A stretch of 9,153 bases of DNA from an uncultured bacterium (GTDB lineage: Bacteria > Patescibacteriota > Patescibacteriia > Patescibacteriales > Patescibacteriaceae). The stretch covers positions 1-9,153 of the forward strand of contig CALMNI010000025.1 in the NCBI GenBank assembly GCA_937868555.1. Reading direction: 5' to 3'. The notes under the pieces were generated by a model. It saw nothing but the letters and a program-made list of their open reading frames with translations, was not told where the DNA came from and did not search any database. A program made the position numbers and the translations under genes. The first letter of the stretch is position 1; every line of letters starts with the position of its first letter. Of the stretch, positions 1 through 6,944 are shown piece after piece.

Positions 1-15
1 GATGGCAATTCCAAT

Positions 16-426
16 ATGAATATCTTCAAAGAAATAGCCAAGCTTAATTTCCCTCCCGATCAATACATAATCGTTGGCAGCGGAATTATGGCGGTTAAAG
101 GTATTCGTGAAGCCAATGATCTAGATATCATTGTCACGCCCGAGTTATTTGAAAAATGTAAAATCGAGGGTTGGGAAATCCACCCATGGACTAAAGAGGG
201 TATACCTGGCAAAGAATGGCTGAAAAAGGGTATTATAGATTTATATGTTCAACTAAGTTTAAAGGGCGGGGGAGTTTCGGCCAAAGAGTTATTGAGAGAT
301 GCTGAATTTATTAATAGCGTCCCTTTTATTACTCTTGAAAATCATATGAAATATAAGGCCGAGTTTGGTCGCCCACAGGATCTTGCAGATATTCAAATGA
401 TAAAGGACTATTTATCTAAAAAATAA
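16..426 (+). CDS. Small nucleotidyltransferase-fold protein (MNT/AbiEii-like)
   Basis: This 136-residue protein has the start of a polymerase-beta-type nucleotidyltransferase fold. A hydrophobic strand leads into G21-S22-G23, followed by D35-L36-D37, the usual metal-binding DxD. A third candidate carboxylate, D75, sits in a later strand (IIDLY). The C-terminal segment LADIQMIKDYL resembles the ending of many small nucleotidyltransferase proteins. Such proteins transfer a nucleotide to a protein, tRNA or small molecule, but the target is not visible here. The frame is open to the window edge, so an upstream start is possible. I chose the ATG at 16 because it precedes the first helix and because a TGA in another frame (17-19) would give an ATGA overlap with an upstream gene, if one exists. 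No Shine-Dalgarno site is seen. The family assignment is moderately sure and the function is unknown. Confidence 0.6.
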   Translation: MNIFKEIAKLNFPPDQYIIVGSGIMAVKGIREANDLDIIVTPELFEKCKIEGWEIHPWTKEGIPGKEWLKKGIIDLYVQLSLKGGGVSAKELLRDAEFINSVPFITLENHMKYKAEFGRPQDLADIQMIKDYLSKK

Positions 427-451
427 GCCTTATGACTAATACAAAACCCCA

Positions 452-925
452 ATGAGATACGTCGCTTTTCTTCGAGGCATCATGCCTATGAACCCAAACA
501 TGCGCGGCGAAAAGTTGCGTGAAGTTTTTGAAAGCCTCGGCTTTACGAAGGTCGCAACCGTCATTGCAAGCGGCAATGTCATATTTGATTCTCCCTCCAC
601 GAGCGTTACCGCGCTCGAAAAGAAAATAGAATCAGCTTTACCGGAAAAACTCGGGTTTTCAAGTACGACTATTATCCGCAGCCAAGAAGAGATTGAGAAG
701 TTGATGAAAAAAAATCCTTTTAAGGGCGTTAAGGACGAGAAGCCGAATTATTTAGTCGTAACCTTTTTTAAAGATCGCCGCGCTGAGCTATGTACTGTCT
801 TAGATTTGGATGCGATGGAGGCTACAAAATATATGAGCAGTATTGAAAAGAAGCACGGCAAACAAATTACAACCCGCACCTGGAAAACCATTGGCCGGGT
901 TTTAAAGAAAATGGAAATTCTTTAA
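452..925 (+). CDS. DUF1697 family protein
   Basis: This 157-residue protein matches the DUF1697 family from end to end. It opens with MRYVAFLRGI, has the helix LREVFESLGF at about residues 22-31, and then ASGNVIFDS at about 39-47, a family hallmark. It closes with KQITTRTWKTI at about 137-147, corresponding to the conserved TTRNW-type ending. It is somewhat shorter than my recollection of the usual length (about 170 to 180 residues), with the loss apparently just before the C-terminal motif. The family has no established biochemical activity that I know of. It is a cytoplasmic protein with no signal peptide. The gene lies 25 bases after the preceding CDS and 4 bases before the next, so the three are probably co-transcribed. 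The start has no Shine-Dalgarno site, but the N-terminal family motif fixes it well. Confidence 0.85.
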   Translation: MRYVAFLRGIMPMNPNMRGEKLREVFESLGFTKVATVIASGNVIFDSPSTSVTALEKKIESALPEKLGFSSTTIIRSQEEIEKLMKKNPFKGVKDEKPNYLVVTFFKDRRAELCTVLDLDAMEATKYMSSIEKKHGKQITTRTWKTIGRVLKKMEIL

Positions 926-929
926 TCAT

Positions 930-1748
930 ATGCAGCCGCTACCAAAAAGTTTAGAAAAATTCATACATACCATTCAAACTGAATTGCCCATTCTCTTAGG
1001 CGAAACGCTTTTTGGCCTCTATGTATATGGATCGATTTCCTATAATGCTTTTGATAGGCGCAAAAGCGATGTTGATATTATCGCTGTCCTTCATCGTCCC
1101 TTGAATGACCTCGAGCTCAAAAAGATACGAAAGTTTTATAAGACCAGGCTGGATCAGGATTGGGTGAAACGGCTGGAAATGGATTATGTTGTATTATCTT
1201 CTCTAAAAGATTTTTCTCTTGCCCTGAAGAATGGTTTTAAGGCGACGCATCTAGCGCATGGAACATTGCACCGCAATGCTTTCTCAGACGGCGGCAACCC
1301 GCTTAATTGGTTGAATATATATCAGACGGGCATAGCTTTATTCGGTCCTTTACCTAAAAAATTTGTTCCCGTTATTAGCGAAAAGATTATTCTCGCCGGG
1401 CAAAGGCGGGCTTTTGATGAAATGAAATCTTTGTATCACAAGTGGATGAAACGGGATTTGTGGCATCAAGTATATATGGTCGTAATGATGAATAGAATTG
1501 CCTGCGCTTTGCGGACTGGGCGAATTCTTTCTAAAGCAGCCGCCGCGCAGTGGGGACTAAAAAATCTTCCCCACCAATTTCGTCCTCTTATGAGTATCAC
1601 CTTGAAAAAGATAGCAAATCCTAAGGGTAAACCCCTAAAAGAAATTACCGCCGCTTTGCCGGAATTAATGGAATATGTTGATATGCTTTTTAAGAAGAAG
1701 AGCGGCCTTAAGGCTAGGTTTGTTAAAATCTCTTCGCGCGGGACGTAA
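930..1748 (+). CDS. AadA-like nucleotidyltransferase with DUF4111-type C-terminal domain
   Basis: At 272 residues this is close in length and layout to ANT(3'')/AadA aminoglycoside adenylyltransferases. The N-terminal catalytic domain shows YGS at 33-35 and D47-V48-D49, the two metal-binding aspartates. E83 in RLEMDYVV is a plausible equivalent of the catalytic glutamate of AadA. Residues from about 130 to 260 match the helical DUF4111-type domain, including the sequence around TGIALFGPLP (133-142), the helix with MMNRIACALRTGRILSK, and the following AAAQWGLKNLP. AadA enzymes adenylate streptomycin and spectinomycin, but distant homologues may use other substrates, so resistance should not be assumed. 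The gene begins 4 bases after the DUF1697 stop codon, which implies translational coupling. The fold and family are well supported; the substrate is unknown. Confidence 0.75.
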   Translation: MQPLPKSLEKFIHTIQTELPILLGETLFGLYVYGSISYNAFDRRKSDVDIIAVLHRPLNDLELKKIRKFYKTRLDQDWVKRLEMDYVVLSSLKDFSLALKNGFKATHLAHGTLHRNAFSDGGNPLNWLNIYQTGIALFGPLPKKFVPVISEKIILAGQRRAFDEMKSLYHKWMKRDLWHQVYMVVMMNRIACALRTGRILSKAAAAQWGLKNLPHQFRPLMSITLKKIANPKGKPLKEITAALPELMEYVDMLFKKKSGLKARFVKISSRGT

Positions 1749-1775
1749 GCGTAAAAATCCTCCCGGAGAGATAAT

Positions 1776-1805
1776 TTGCTTGAAATCTAGAAAAACCTAT
1801 ATAAT
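1776..1805 (+). promoter_or_regulatory. Candidate sigma-70-type promoter for the 1825 gene
   Basis: A perfect TATAAT lies at 1800-1805, with TTGCTT at 1776-1781 and an 18-base spacer. Transcription would start near 1812, leaving a leader of only about 13 bases before the ATG at 1825, with no room for a normal ribosome binding site. A second -10-like box, CATAAT, lies at 1811-1816. The position between two gene groups supports the call. It is based on motif match only. Confidence 0.45.
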
Positions 1806-1824
1806 TGTTTCATAATATCTATTT

Positions 1825-2736
1825 ATGAGTAATCCAGAACAAGGAATATTCCAAGCGGCTGAACATCAGGAAACACTGAAAACTATTGAAATACCCGAGC
1901 AAGAAATGGAGTGCTTACATGCTATAAAAGATTTTGTCGATACCCTTTCCGAAAAAGAATATGATGACTTTGATGGGCCCATTGGTTATCCTTTAGGTAC
2001 TAAGCAAAAAATTGAGGATCTTTTGAAAGAAAAAATTGCTGAAATAGAAAAGCGAGATGGTCCCTTAACTCAAGATAATAAGCTTTCTACATACCTTGAA
2101 GAAAGAGCAAAGGCTCAGTATGAAATTTGTCGAGATATACTGGAATACCAAAAAGATCAATTAGCGAAATTGTGCGAGTTTATAGAAAAACAAAATATTT
2201 GGAAAAGTAAATTCACAACCGCGTCAAACGTTAATTTTCAATTATATAGCGACAACCCAGTGGAAGACTTTAAAGCCTTATTAGCTCAATCAGAAGAGCT
2301 CCATGCCGAAAGATCATTTGCGCAGCAAAACCGTAATTCTCTATACTATGTGTCTAATGCTGGCGCTTCGCTGCGTATTAAGACAGATGTTATGTATGGA
2401 GAGGGAAGCATTCGCAATGCATTGCAAAAGCCCATGGAAACTATTCTGTATGTCGATGACATAACTGATCATGAAAAATATAGAGCATTATTAAATACAG
2501 TTTTGCCACCAGTCGCTATAAAAGGAACCGCATTCTATCCTAAAAAATATATCTCCTTCGAGCCGAAGATTGCTTGCCAAGTTGATGAGTATGCAACTAA
2601 GGATTTTAGGGAACATAGTTCTGGAAAATTTACTTCGAAAATTAATATATCGAAAAATAATGAAAGCATTATCGTAAAGGGCTATGAAATTAGTCACGGA
2701 GGCCATTATATAAATAAAATATTTTTTTCAAAATAA
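1825..2736 (+). CDS. Hypothetical protein, unrecognised, 303 residues
   Basis: I do not recognise this protein. It is soluble, with no signal peptide or membrane segment. The N-terminal half (about residues 20-130) is rich in E, K, L and Q and reads as long amphipathic helices, for example around YLEERAKAQYEICRDILEYQ, possibly forming a coiled coil. The C-terminal half (from about 165) looks mixed alpha/beta, with strand-like stretches such as ETILYVDD and SIIVKGYEI, and ends in a basic and aromatic segment. No catalytic motif stands out. The gene follows a good promoter and is 15 bases ahead of the cupin gene, with a terminator after both, so the pair probably forms one transcript. The start at 1825 is the first ATG after that promoter. 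The frame itself is solid given its length and position; the function is unknown. Confidence 0.8.
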   Translation: MSNPEQGIFQAAEHQETLKTIEIPEQEMECLHAIKDFVDTLSEKEYDDFDGPIGYPLGTKQKIEDLLKEKIAEIEKRDGPLTQDNKLSTYLEERAKAQYEICRDILEYQKDQLAKLCEFIEKQNIWKSKFTTASNVNFQLYSDNPVEDFKALLAQSEELHAERSFAQQNRNSLYYVSNAGASLRIKTDVMYGEGSIRNALQKPMETILYVDDITDHEKYRALLNTVLPPVAIKGTAFYPKKYISFEPKIACQVDEYATKDFREHSSGKFTSKINISKNNESIIVKGYEISHGGHYINKIFFSK

Positions 2737-2751
2737 GATAGGCTTACCCTG

Positions 2752-3090
2752 ATGAAAATTATAAAAAAATCTAACAATACATTTATCCGTGAAGATGCCC
2801 ATGGCGGCAGCGGGGGACGGAAGTTATTGTTAGATGACAAGGAAATACAGAATATACAGGGCATGACGCATGGCTTCCTGCCGGCTGGCGCTACTTTTGC
2901 CTGGCATATGCATGAAGACCTGAATGAAGTCATGCTCGTTTTAAAAGGCGAGGGAACTGTGCGCGATGAAGATGGTACGTATCCGTATGCTCCAGGAGAT
3001 GTATTTGTTTTTCCAAATGGGGTTTTTCATGAAATTCAAAATACCTCTAATGAAGAGCATGAATATATTTTTGTACGGATTTATGAATAG
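2752..3090 (+). CDS. Single-domain cupin protein
   Basis: This 112-residue protein has both cupin motifs in a beta-barrel of standard size. Motif 1 runs from AGATFAWHMHEDLNEVMLVL and gives H52, H54 and E59. Motif 2, PGDVFVFPNGVFHEIQN, contains G82, P88, G90, H93 and N97. H52, H54, E59 and H93 form the usual four-ligand metal site, so a bound divalent metal is likely. Single-domain cupins include isomerases, dioxygenases and simple ligand binders, and nothing here selects among them. The glycine-rich stretch HGGSGGRK at 17-24 precedes the barrel. The gene follows the unrecognised 1825 gene by 15 bases and is followed directly by an intrinsic terminator, so it is the last gene of its transcript. 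The family call is firm. Confidence 0.9.
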   Translation: MKIIKKSNNTFIREDAHGGSGGRKLLLDDKEIQNIQGMTHGFLPAGATFAWHMHEDLNEVMLVLKGEGTVRDEDGTYPYAPGDVFVFPNGVFHEIQNTSNEEHEYIFVRIYE

Positions 3091-3101
3091 AAAGAGCATG
3101 T

Positions 3102-3132
3102 AAAAGGCCGCTTAAAGCGGTCTTTTGATTTT
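3102..3132 (+). terminator. Rho-independent terminator after the cupin gene
   Basis: The arms AAAAGGCCGC (3102-3111) and GCGGTCTTTT (3117-3126) form a 10-pair stem with one G-T wobble and a 5-base loop (TTAAA). The stem ends in T residues, and GATTTTAT follows. It begins 11 bases after the cupin stop codon. Its final T-run overlaps the -35 box of the next promoter, so the two transcription units abut with almost no spare sequence. Confidence 0.8.
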
Positions 3133-3152
3133 ATATAGGTAAAAGGTATAAT
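3125..3152 (+). promoter_or_regulatory. Promoter of the phosphatase operon; -10 box overlaps the annotated start codon
   Basis: TTGATT at 3125-3130 and a perfect TATAAT at 3147-3152 are separated by 16 bases. The last two bases of the -10 box are the first two of the ATG at 3151. The expected transcription start, about 7 bases downstream, is near 3159-3160, exactly where a second in-frame ATG lies (3160). This suggests a leaderless transcript translated from 3160. Confidence 0.55.
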
Positions 3153-3957
3153 GAGCTATATGGAAAAATATTTAGAATTTACTAAAAAACTCGCTAAAGA
3201 AGCTGAGGAAATAGCTTTAAGGTATTTTAGTTTTGAAGTGGAAAATACTTGGAAAGAAGATAATACCCCACTAACGAAAGCCGATACAGAAATTAATGAT
3301 TTAATTATACAGAGAATAAACGAAACGTACCCAGAACATAGTATTTATGGAGAAGAGAAAAGTGATAGGAAGGAAAATTCAAAATATATCTGGGTTTGTG
3401 ACCCAATAGATGGAACAATGGCCTTTTCTTGTGGCTTACCGCTGTTTGTTTTTTCTATTGCTCTAGTTGATCAATCAAACGGTTTGCCTGTTTTAGGATT
3501 AATAAATGATCCGGTAATGAAGAATATGTATTGGGCGTATACCGGCAGCGGCGCATATAGAAATGGCAAGAAAATATCTGTGTCAAAAAACGACACGTTC
3601 TTGAATACATATACACTCACCGGTGCTTCCGGAAAAGATGTTGGTTTTTCAAATTTATCGGTCCATACATTGCTAGGTGACCAAAAATCAAGAGTAATGA
3701 AATTTCCTTCTTTTGTTTATGGCGCTATTCAAGTAGCTAATGGTAAATTTGCTGGCGGAGCATTTTACGGTAAAGATGGCCATGATATCGCCGCATTAAA
3801 AATTATTACCGAAGAAGCTGGCGGCAAGGTTACTGATTTAAATGGCCAAGAAAGAAGATATGATGAAAATGGAATCGGCTGCATTGTTTCAAATGGAATA
3901 TTGCATCAAGAATTATTGGAAATCGTTCAAACTGGAAAATTAACCGCGCACGATTAA
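3151..3957 (+). CDS. Inositol monophosphatase family phosphatase
   Basis: This 268-residue protein has the full set of IMPase-family motifs and the usual family length. GEE at 67-69 supplies the first metal-binding glutamate (E68). WVCDPIDGTMAF at 81-92 is the family signature, with D84, D87 and T89. The third metal aspartate, D212, lies in GHDIAALKIITEEAGG (210-225). The family hydrolyses phosphate monoesters such as inositol phosphate, histidinol phosphate, fructose bisphosphate or PAP with Mg2+, and sequence alone does not fix the substrate. One oddity is the usual Trp before the last Asp (WD), which is His211 here. The overlapping promoter favours the ATG at 3160 (M4 of this translation, reading MEKYLEF) as the real start. 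Against that, AAAAGG at 3141-3146 could serve the ATG at 3151. It is the first gene of a probable operon, with 2 bases before the next CDS. Confidence 0.9.
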   Translation: MSYMEKYLEFTKKLAKEAEEIALRYFSFEVENTWKEDNTPLTKADTEINDLIIQRINETYPEHSIYGEEKSDRKENSKYIWVCDPIDGTMAFSCGLPLFVFSIALVDQSNGLPVLGLINDPVMKNMYWAYTGSGAYRNGKKISVSKNDTFLNTYTLTGASGKDVGFSNLSVHTLLGDQKSRVMKFPSFVYGAIQVANGKFAGGAFYGKDGHDIAALKIITEEAGGKVTDLNGQERRYDENGIGCIVSNGILHQELLEIVQTGKLTAHD

Positions 3958-3959
3958 GT

Positions 3960-4547
3960 ATGGAGGAATCACTAGAAAAATTTAGAAATATTGTTATTGA
4001 AAACTTTTCTCGAAAAGAATTCAAATACCATGAATGGATGGTTGAGTATCATTTAACAATTGTTGAACGCCTAGCGATGGAGTTGTGCGATATATATACT
4101 GATGCCGACAGGAATATTGTCCAGGCCCTTGTGTGGTTTCATGATTTCGGCAAACCTATAGATGAGGAGAATGAAAGAGCGGTTACCTTATCTGAAGGGC
4201 CAAAGGTAATGCTTGCATGTGGATTTCCGCAAGAGTTTATAGATGCTGTTGTTGAACGATGGAAGCTTATGGAACAGAAAAATGAAATAGATATTCGTAC
4301 TACCCCAATAGAAACGCAAATCGTTTCTTCGGCCGATGGCGCCTCGCATTTTACGGGTGTATTTTATGCTAGTTATTTTAATGAAGACGGCGATGATTTT
4401 ATAACAACGCAAAAGGAGCTGGCGGAAAAAATAACTAAAGACTGGGAACGAAAGATTGTGCTTCCGGAAGTCAAGAAGGCGTTTGAAAGTAGGTATAGAC
4501 AGGCACGAGAGCTGCTCGGCGAATTTCCCCATGCATTTTTAAAGTAG
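3960..4547 (+). CDS. HD-domain metal-dependent hydrolase
   Basis: This 195-residue protein carries the ligands of an HD superfamily hydrolase: H31 in the first helix (VEYHLTIVERLA), the H61-D62 pair in ALVWFHDFGKP (56-66), and D126 in SSADGASH (123-130). HD proteins are metal-dependent phosphohydrolases acting on nucleotides or other phosphate esters, and some act as oxygenases. The FHDFGKP form is typical of simple HD hydrolases rather than HD-GYP or Rel/SpoT enzymes. The C-terminal 50 residues are helical and charged, with no second domain visible. The start codon is 2 bases after the phosphatase stop codon (TAAGTATG), so the two are likely translationally coupled and may act in one pathway. 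No Shine-Dalgarno site precedes the ATG. The family call is good; the substrate is unknown. Confidence 0.8.
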   Translation: MEESLEKFRNIVIENFSRKEFKYHEWMVEYHLTIVERLAMELCDIYTDADRNIVQALVWFHDFGKPIDEENERAVTLSEGPKVMLACGFPQEFIDAVVERWKLMEQKNEIDIRTTPIETQIVSSADGASHFTGVFYASYFNEDGDDFITTQKELAEKITKDWERKIVLPEVKKAFESRYRQARELLGEFPHAFLK

Positions 4548-4570
4548 TTGCTAGGACTGAGAAAAAAATT

Positions 4571-4972
4571 ATGAACGAAGTTAAGCAAACCATAGTTATT
4601 AATAAACCAGCGCGCGAGGTTTTTGATTTTATTGTTAACCCTCATAATACCCCGAAATGGGTATCTTCTGTTGTTGAGGAAAAAATTAATGAAAACTCAA
4701 TTAAAATTGGGACTTTGTATAGTAACCGCGGTACAGATGGAAATTGGAGCGAGTTTGAAGTAACTGATTTTGAGGAGGGCCACATATTTGAACTTACTAA
4801 AAAGAATGATAGTCATCATATAAAGTATATGTTTGAGTCATTGGATGACGGATCATGTAAACTCGAGTATCATGTATGGGTTGCGGAAGGAGAAGTAAGC
4901 GAGCGTTTTTCGTCCGACCGTATTCAAGAAATTTTAAAGAATCTAAAAACGGCCGTAGAAGCAATTAATTAA
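4571..4972 (+). CDS. SRPBCC (START-like, polyketide cyclase/Bet v 1 fold) protein
   Basis: This 133-residue protein has the standard SRPBCC pattern. An opening strand (KQTIVINKPAREVFDFI, about 5-21) leads into the first helix. PHNTPKWVSSV (23-33) is the usual 'position of Pro and Trp' loop after that helix. A later strand series follows, with EFEVTDFEEGHIFELT (62-77) and CKLEYHVWV, and a long C-terminal helix (QEILKNLKTAVEAI). The fold makes a deep hydrophobic cavity for binding lipids, cofactors or other small ligands, and catalysis is possible but not implied. There is no signal peptide. It lies 23 bases after the HD gene and 11 bases before the phosphohistidine-domain gene, in the same orientation, and probably shares their transcript. 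The ligand cannot be inferred. Confidence 0.8.
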   Translation: MNEVKQTIVINKPAREVFDFIVNPHNTPKWVSSVVEEKINENSIKIGTLYSNRGTDGNWSEFEVTDFEEGHIFELTKKNDSHHIKYMFESLDDGSCKLEYHVWVAEGEVSERFSSDRIQEILKNLKTAVEAIN

Positions 4973-4983
4973 TATGAATTATT

Positions 4984-6408
4984 ATGTCCTTTGTTAAAGT
5001 GTGGTCGAAAAGGCATTCATTAAGATTGGGAGAGAATTGGTCATTTGGGCCACTTCAGTTTGAACATATCTTCAATGTTAAGTTTCCTAATCAGTTTATA
5101 GGCTATAAAGACGGCTTTGGGACGGGATTTTTAGATAATGAAATGTTGCAGCAGTGTTATACAAAGGTAATTGCTGAAATATATAGGATGGGCTTTGAGG
5201 AATATTTCGAAAAGAGAGCTTTGCCGGTATTCGAATCTTTTTTAGATTTTTCCAAAACAATTCCCGTTAAGATGCAGAAGCAATTATCAAGTCAAGAAAT
5301 TTTTAATATTTGGAAAGACTTTATAAACAGAGAAGATGAATGGATGAATTATGTTTGGATGGTTTTCCTTTTGGATGATGGGTTGACGAAGGAGATAAAG
5401 AAAAAGCTTGAAGAAATACAGTTTAGCGAAATAGAACGTTTATTGCCGGCCATGGTTGCTCCGGAAAAGAAGACCGCCGCCTACAAGCTCAAAAAAGAAT
5501 TGCTTCGCTTAGCGGCATTATTGGAAGCAGGTGAGGTAATTGACAGGGATCTTGAAGAGATAACAAGGACATATGGTTATTTTTCAATTTTAAACATGGA
5601 CGAATCTCCTTTAGAGATTGATTACTTTAGAAATGAAGTCGAAAAATTAGTTAGTATGAATCCCTCTCATGCCTTAAAAAGCATGGAGGAGGATGAGGCG
5701 GGAATAGAGGACCTTTATAGGGAAGTACGGGAGAAGCTTGCTTTGCATCCCGATATACTAAGATTAGTAGAGGCCTGCAAAAAGGTTGCGTATTACAGAG
5801 AGTATAGAAATGATTTGCGCCAGGAAACTTATTATTACGCTAGGCATTTGTATGCTGAAATAGCAGAGAGATCAGTCCTTTCTAGTGGTGATCTTATTTT
5901 TGCTACCAGGAAAGAAATTGAGGAATTTTTATCTGATAATAAGAAAATAAACAAAGATTTTCTTCTGCAAAGAAAAACGCTCAGTGCTGTTATTTCAGAT
6001 TACAATATAGGGTTAGTCTCGTATGAATTTGATAGCGAAAAAGTGATAGAATTGTGGCCGGAAGAGGATGTTGCTACTGATGTAAAAGAATTCCGAGGGA
6101 TAACGGCATTCGCGGGGAAAGTAACTGGTACAGCAAAAGTAATATTTGATGTTACTAAGCAAGCAGATGATTTTGAAGAAGGAGATATTTTAATAGCTAC
6201 TACGACTAATTTGTCTTTTATTCCATTGATGAGCAAAGCTGCCGCCATAGTTACTGATGAAGGCGGCTTACTAACCCATACGGCTATTATCGCGCGAGAG
6301 TTAAAAAAGGTGGCAATCGTCGGCTGTAAAGTTGCAACAAAGATTTTAAAAGACGGAGACAGCATTGAAGTTGACGCAAATGTAGGAATAGTGAAAGTTT
6401 TAAGTTAA
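4984..6408 (+). CDS. Stand-alone PEP-utilising-enzyme swivelling (phosphohistidine) domain protein
   Basis: This 474-residue protein ends in the swivelling phosphohistidine domain of PEP synthase, PPDK and rifampin phosphotransferase (about 370-474). The signature EGGLLTHTAIIARELKKVAI spans about 426-445, with H432 as the residue that would be phosphorylated. The region upstream, about 270-315 (around YREYRNDLRQETYYYARHLY), resembles the helical segment before the His domain in rifampin-phosphotransferase-like proteins. The first 260 residues are helical and aromatic-rich, and I do not recognise them. No ATP-grasp nucleotide-binding domain and no PEP/pyruvate-binding barrel are present, so the protein cannot be a complete PEP synthase. 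Either a separate ATP-grasp protein supplies phosphate, or the domain has another role. It starts 11 bases after the SRPBCC stop codon, with no Shine-Dalgarno site. Confidence 0.8.
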   Translation: MSFVKVWSKRHSLRLGENWSFGPLQFEHIFNVKFPNQFIGYKDGFGTGFLDNEMLQQCYTKVIAEIYRMGFEEYFEKRALPVFESFLDFSKTIPVKMQKQLSSQEIFNIWKDFINREDEWMNYVWMVFLLDDGLTKEIKKKLEEIQFSEIERLLPAMVAPEKKTAAYKLKKELLRLAALLEAGEVIDRDLEEITRTYGYFSILNMDESPLEIDYFRNEVEKLVSMNPSHALKSMEEDEAGIEDLYREVREKLALHPDILRLVEACKKVAYYREYRNDLRQETYYYARHLYAEIAERSVLSSGDLIFATRKEIEEFLSDNKKINKDFLLQRKTLSAVISDYNIGLVSYEFDSEKVIELWPEEDVATDVKEFRGITAFAGKVTGTAKVIFDVTKQADDFEEGDILIATTTNLSFIPLMSKAAAIVTDEGGLLTHTAIIARELKKVAIVGCKVATKILKDGDSIEVDANVGIVKVLS

Positions 6409-6425
6409 TAAAATAATAATTTTCT

Positions 6426-6833
6426 ATGAAAACATATATCTGGGCTTTTGCCCTCGGCCTCGTCGCCTTTTTCCTCTACCTTGTCACCGCTCCATTTTTA
6501 TCGGAGTTATGGGTATTGATCGGCTTTTCTCTTATCGCCGGAATGTCCATTAGCTTTATGGCTCCAGAACTACGCCTTGAACATTTCATAATCAACTCGG
6601 CGTTTTCAAGCCTTATTTATGGACTGGTCATTACATGCCTTAACTCAATTTGGCTCAATGGCTTGGCGCAAACACCTTTTGATGCGAGATATTTCCTTGA
6701 AATGGTTTTTACTCATATTTTTTGCTTTTTCATAGCAACACTAGTCGCTTATGCGATTCGAGGAGTAGCTAGCCTTAATCAAAAGAGCACGAAGGAAAAA
6801 ATACCAAGTCGCAAAAAGAGTTCGTCTGCCTAA
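6426..6833 (+). CDS. Small four-helix integral membrane protein, unrecognised
   Basis: This 135-residue protein has four probable transmembrane segments, at about residues 5-24, 29-46, 57-78 and 91-112, and a short basic tail rich in K, R and S (about 118-135). Under the positive-inside rule, the tail and the N terminus would face the cytoplasm. A charged stretch, APELRLEH, sits between helices 2 and 3. I recognise no family. It starts 17 bases after the swivelling-domain gene in an AT-rich spacer with no Shine-Dalgarno site, and it may be the last gene of the operon. It is followed by a 140-base non-coding gap. The reading frame is well supported by the clean hydrophobic pattern, but the function is unknown. 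Confidence 0.75.
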   Translation: MKTYIWAFALGLVAFFLYLVTAPFLSELWVLIGFSLIAGMSISFMAPELRLEHFIINSAFSSLIYGLVITCLNSIWLNGLAQTPFDARYFLEMVFTHIFCFFIATLVAYAIRGVASLNQKSTKEKIPSRKKSSSA

Positions 6834-6865
6834 TATAGGCAGATTGAGGGATGTAATGCAAAGAG

Positions 6866-6898
6866 TCGGTTTAGCCTAGCCTCAAAACCGAAAATTTT
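6866..6898 (+). terminator. Weak candidate terminator hairpin
   Basis: The inverted repeat TCGGTTT (6866-6872) and AAACCGA (6885-6891) makes a 7-pair stem with a 12-base loop containing a repeated AGCCT. It is followed by AAATTTT, which is only a short T-run. The location, between the membrane protein gene and the promoter of the surface protein, is right for an end-of-operon terminator, but the structure is poor. Confidence 0.35.
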
Positions 6899-6944
6899 AT
6901 ATAATTAATCAATACGCCGAGCCCCCTAAATTCGTCTATACAGG

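Noticed and set aside
432..455. Seven-codon ORF (ATG at 432) ending in an ATGA overlap with the DUF1697 start.
   Set aside because: It is very short, has no ribosome binding site and its composition suggests no leader-peptide function. An overlap of this kind is easily due to chance.
2491..4645. Minus-strand ORFs of 64 to 114 codons overlapping the 1825, cupin, phosphatase and HD genes.
   Set aside because: All lie opposite genes with recognisable domains or strong context, and none shows a protein motif or promoter of its own.
6000..6365. Minus-strand ORF of 121 codons opposite the swivelling domain.
   Set aside because: The + strand here encodes the conserved phosphohistidine domain, so the antisense frame is a by-product.
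6900..6905. TATAAT as the main promoter of the surface protein gene.
   Set aside because: It lacks a -35 box and the TG extension, while the extended -10 at 6945-6953 is stronger and nearer the start codon.
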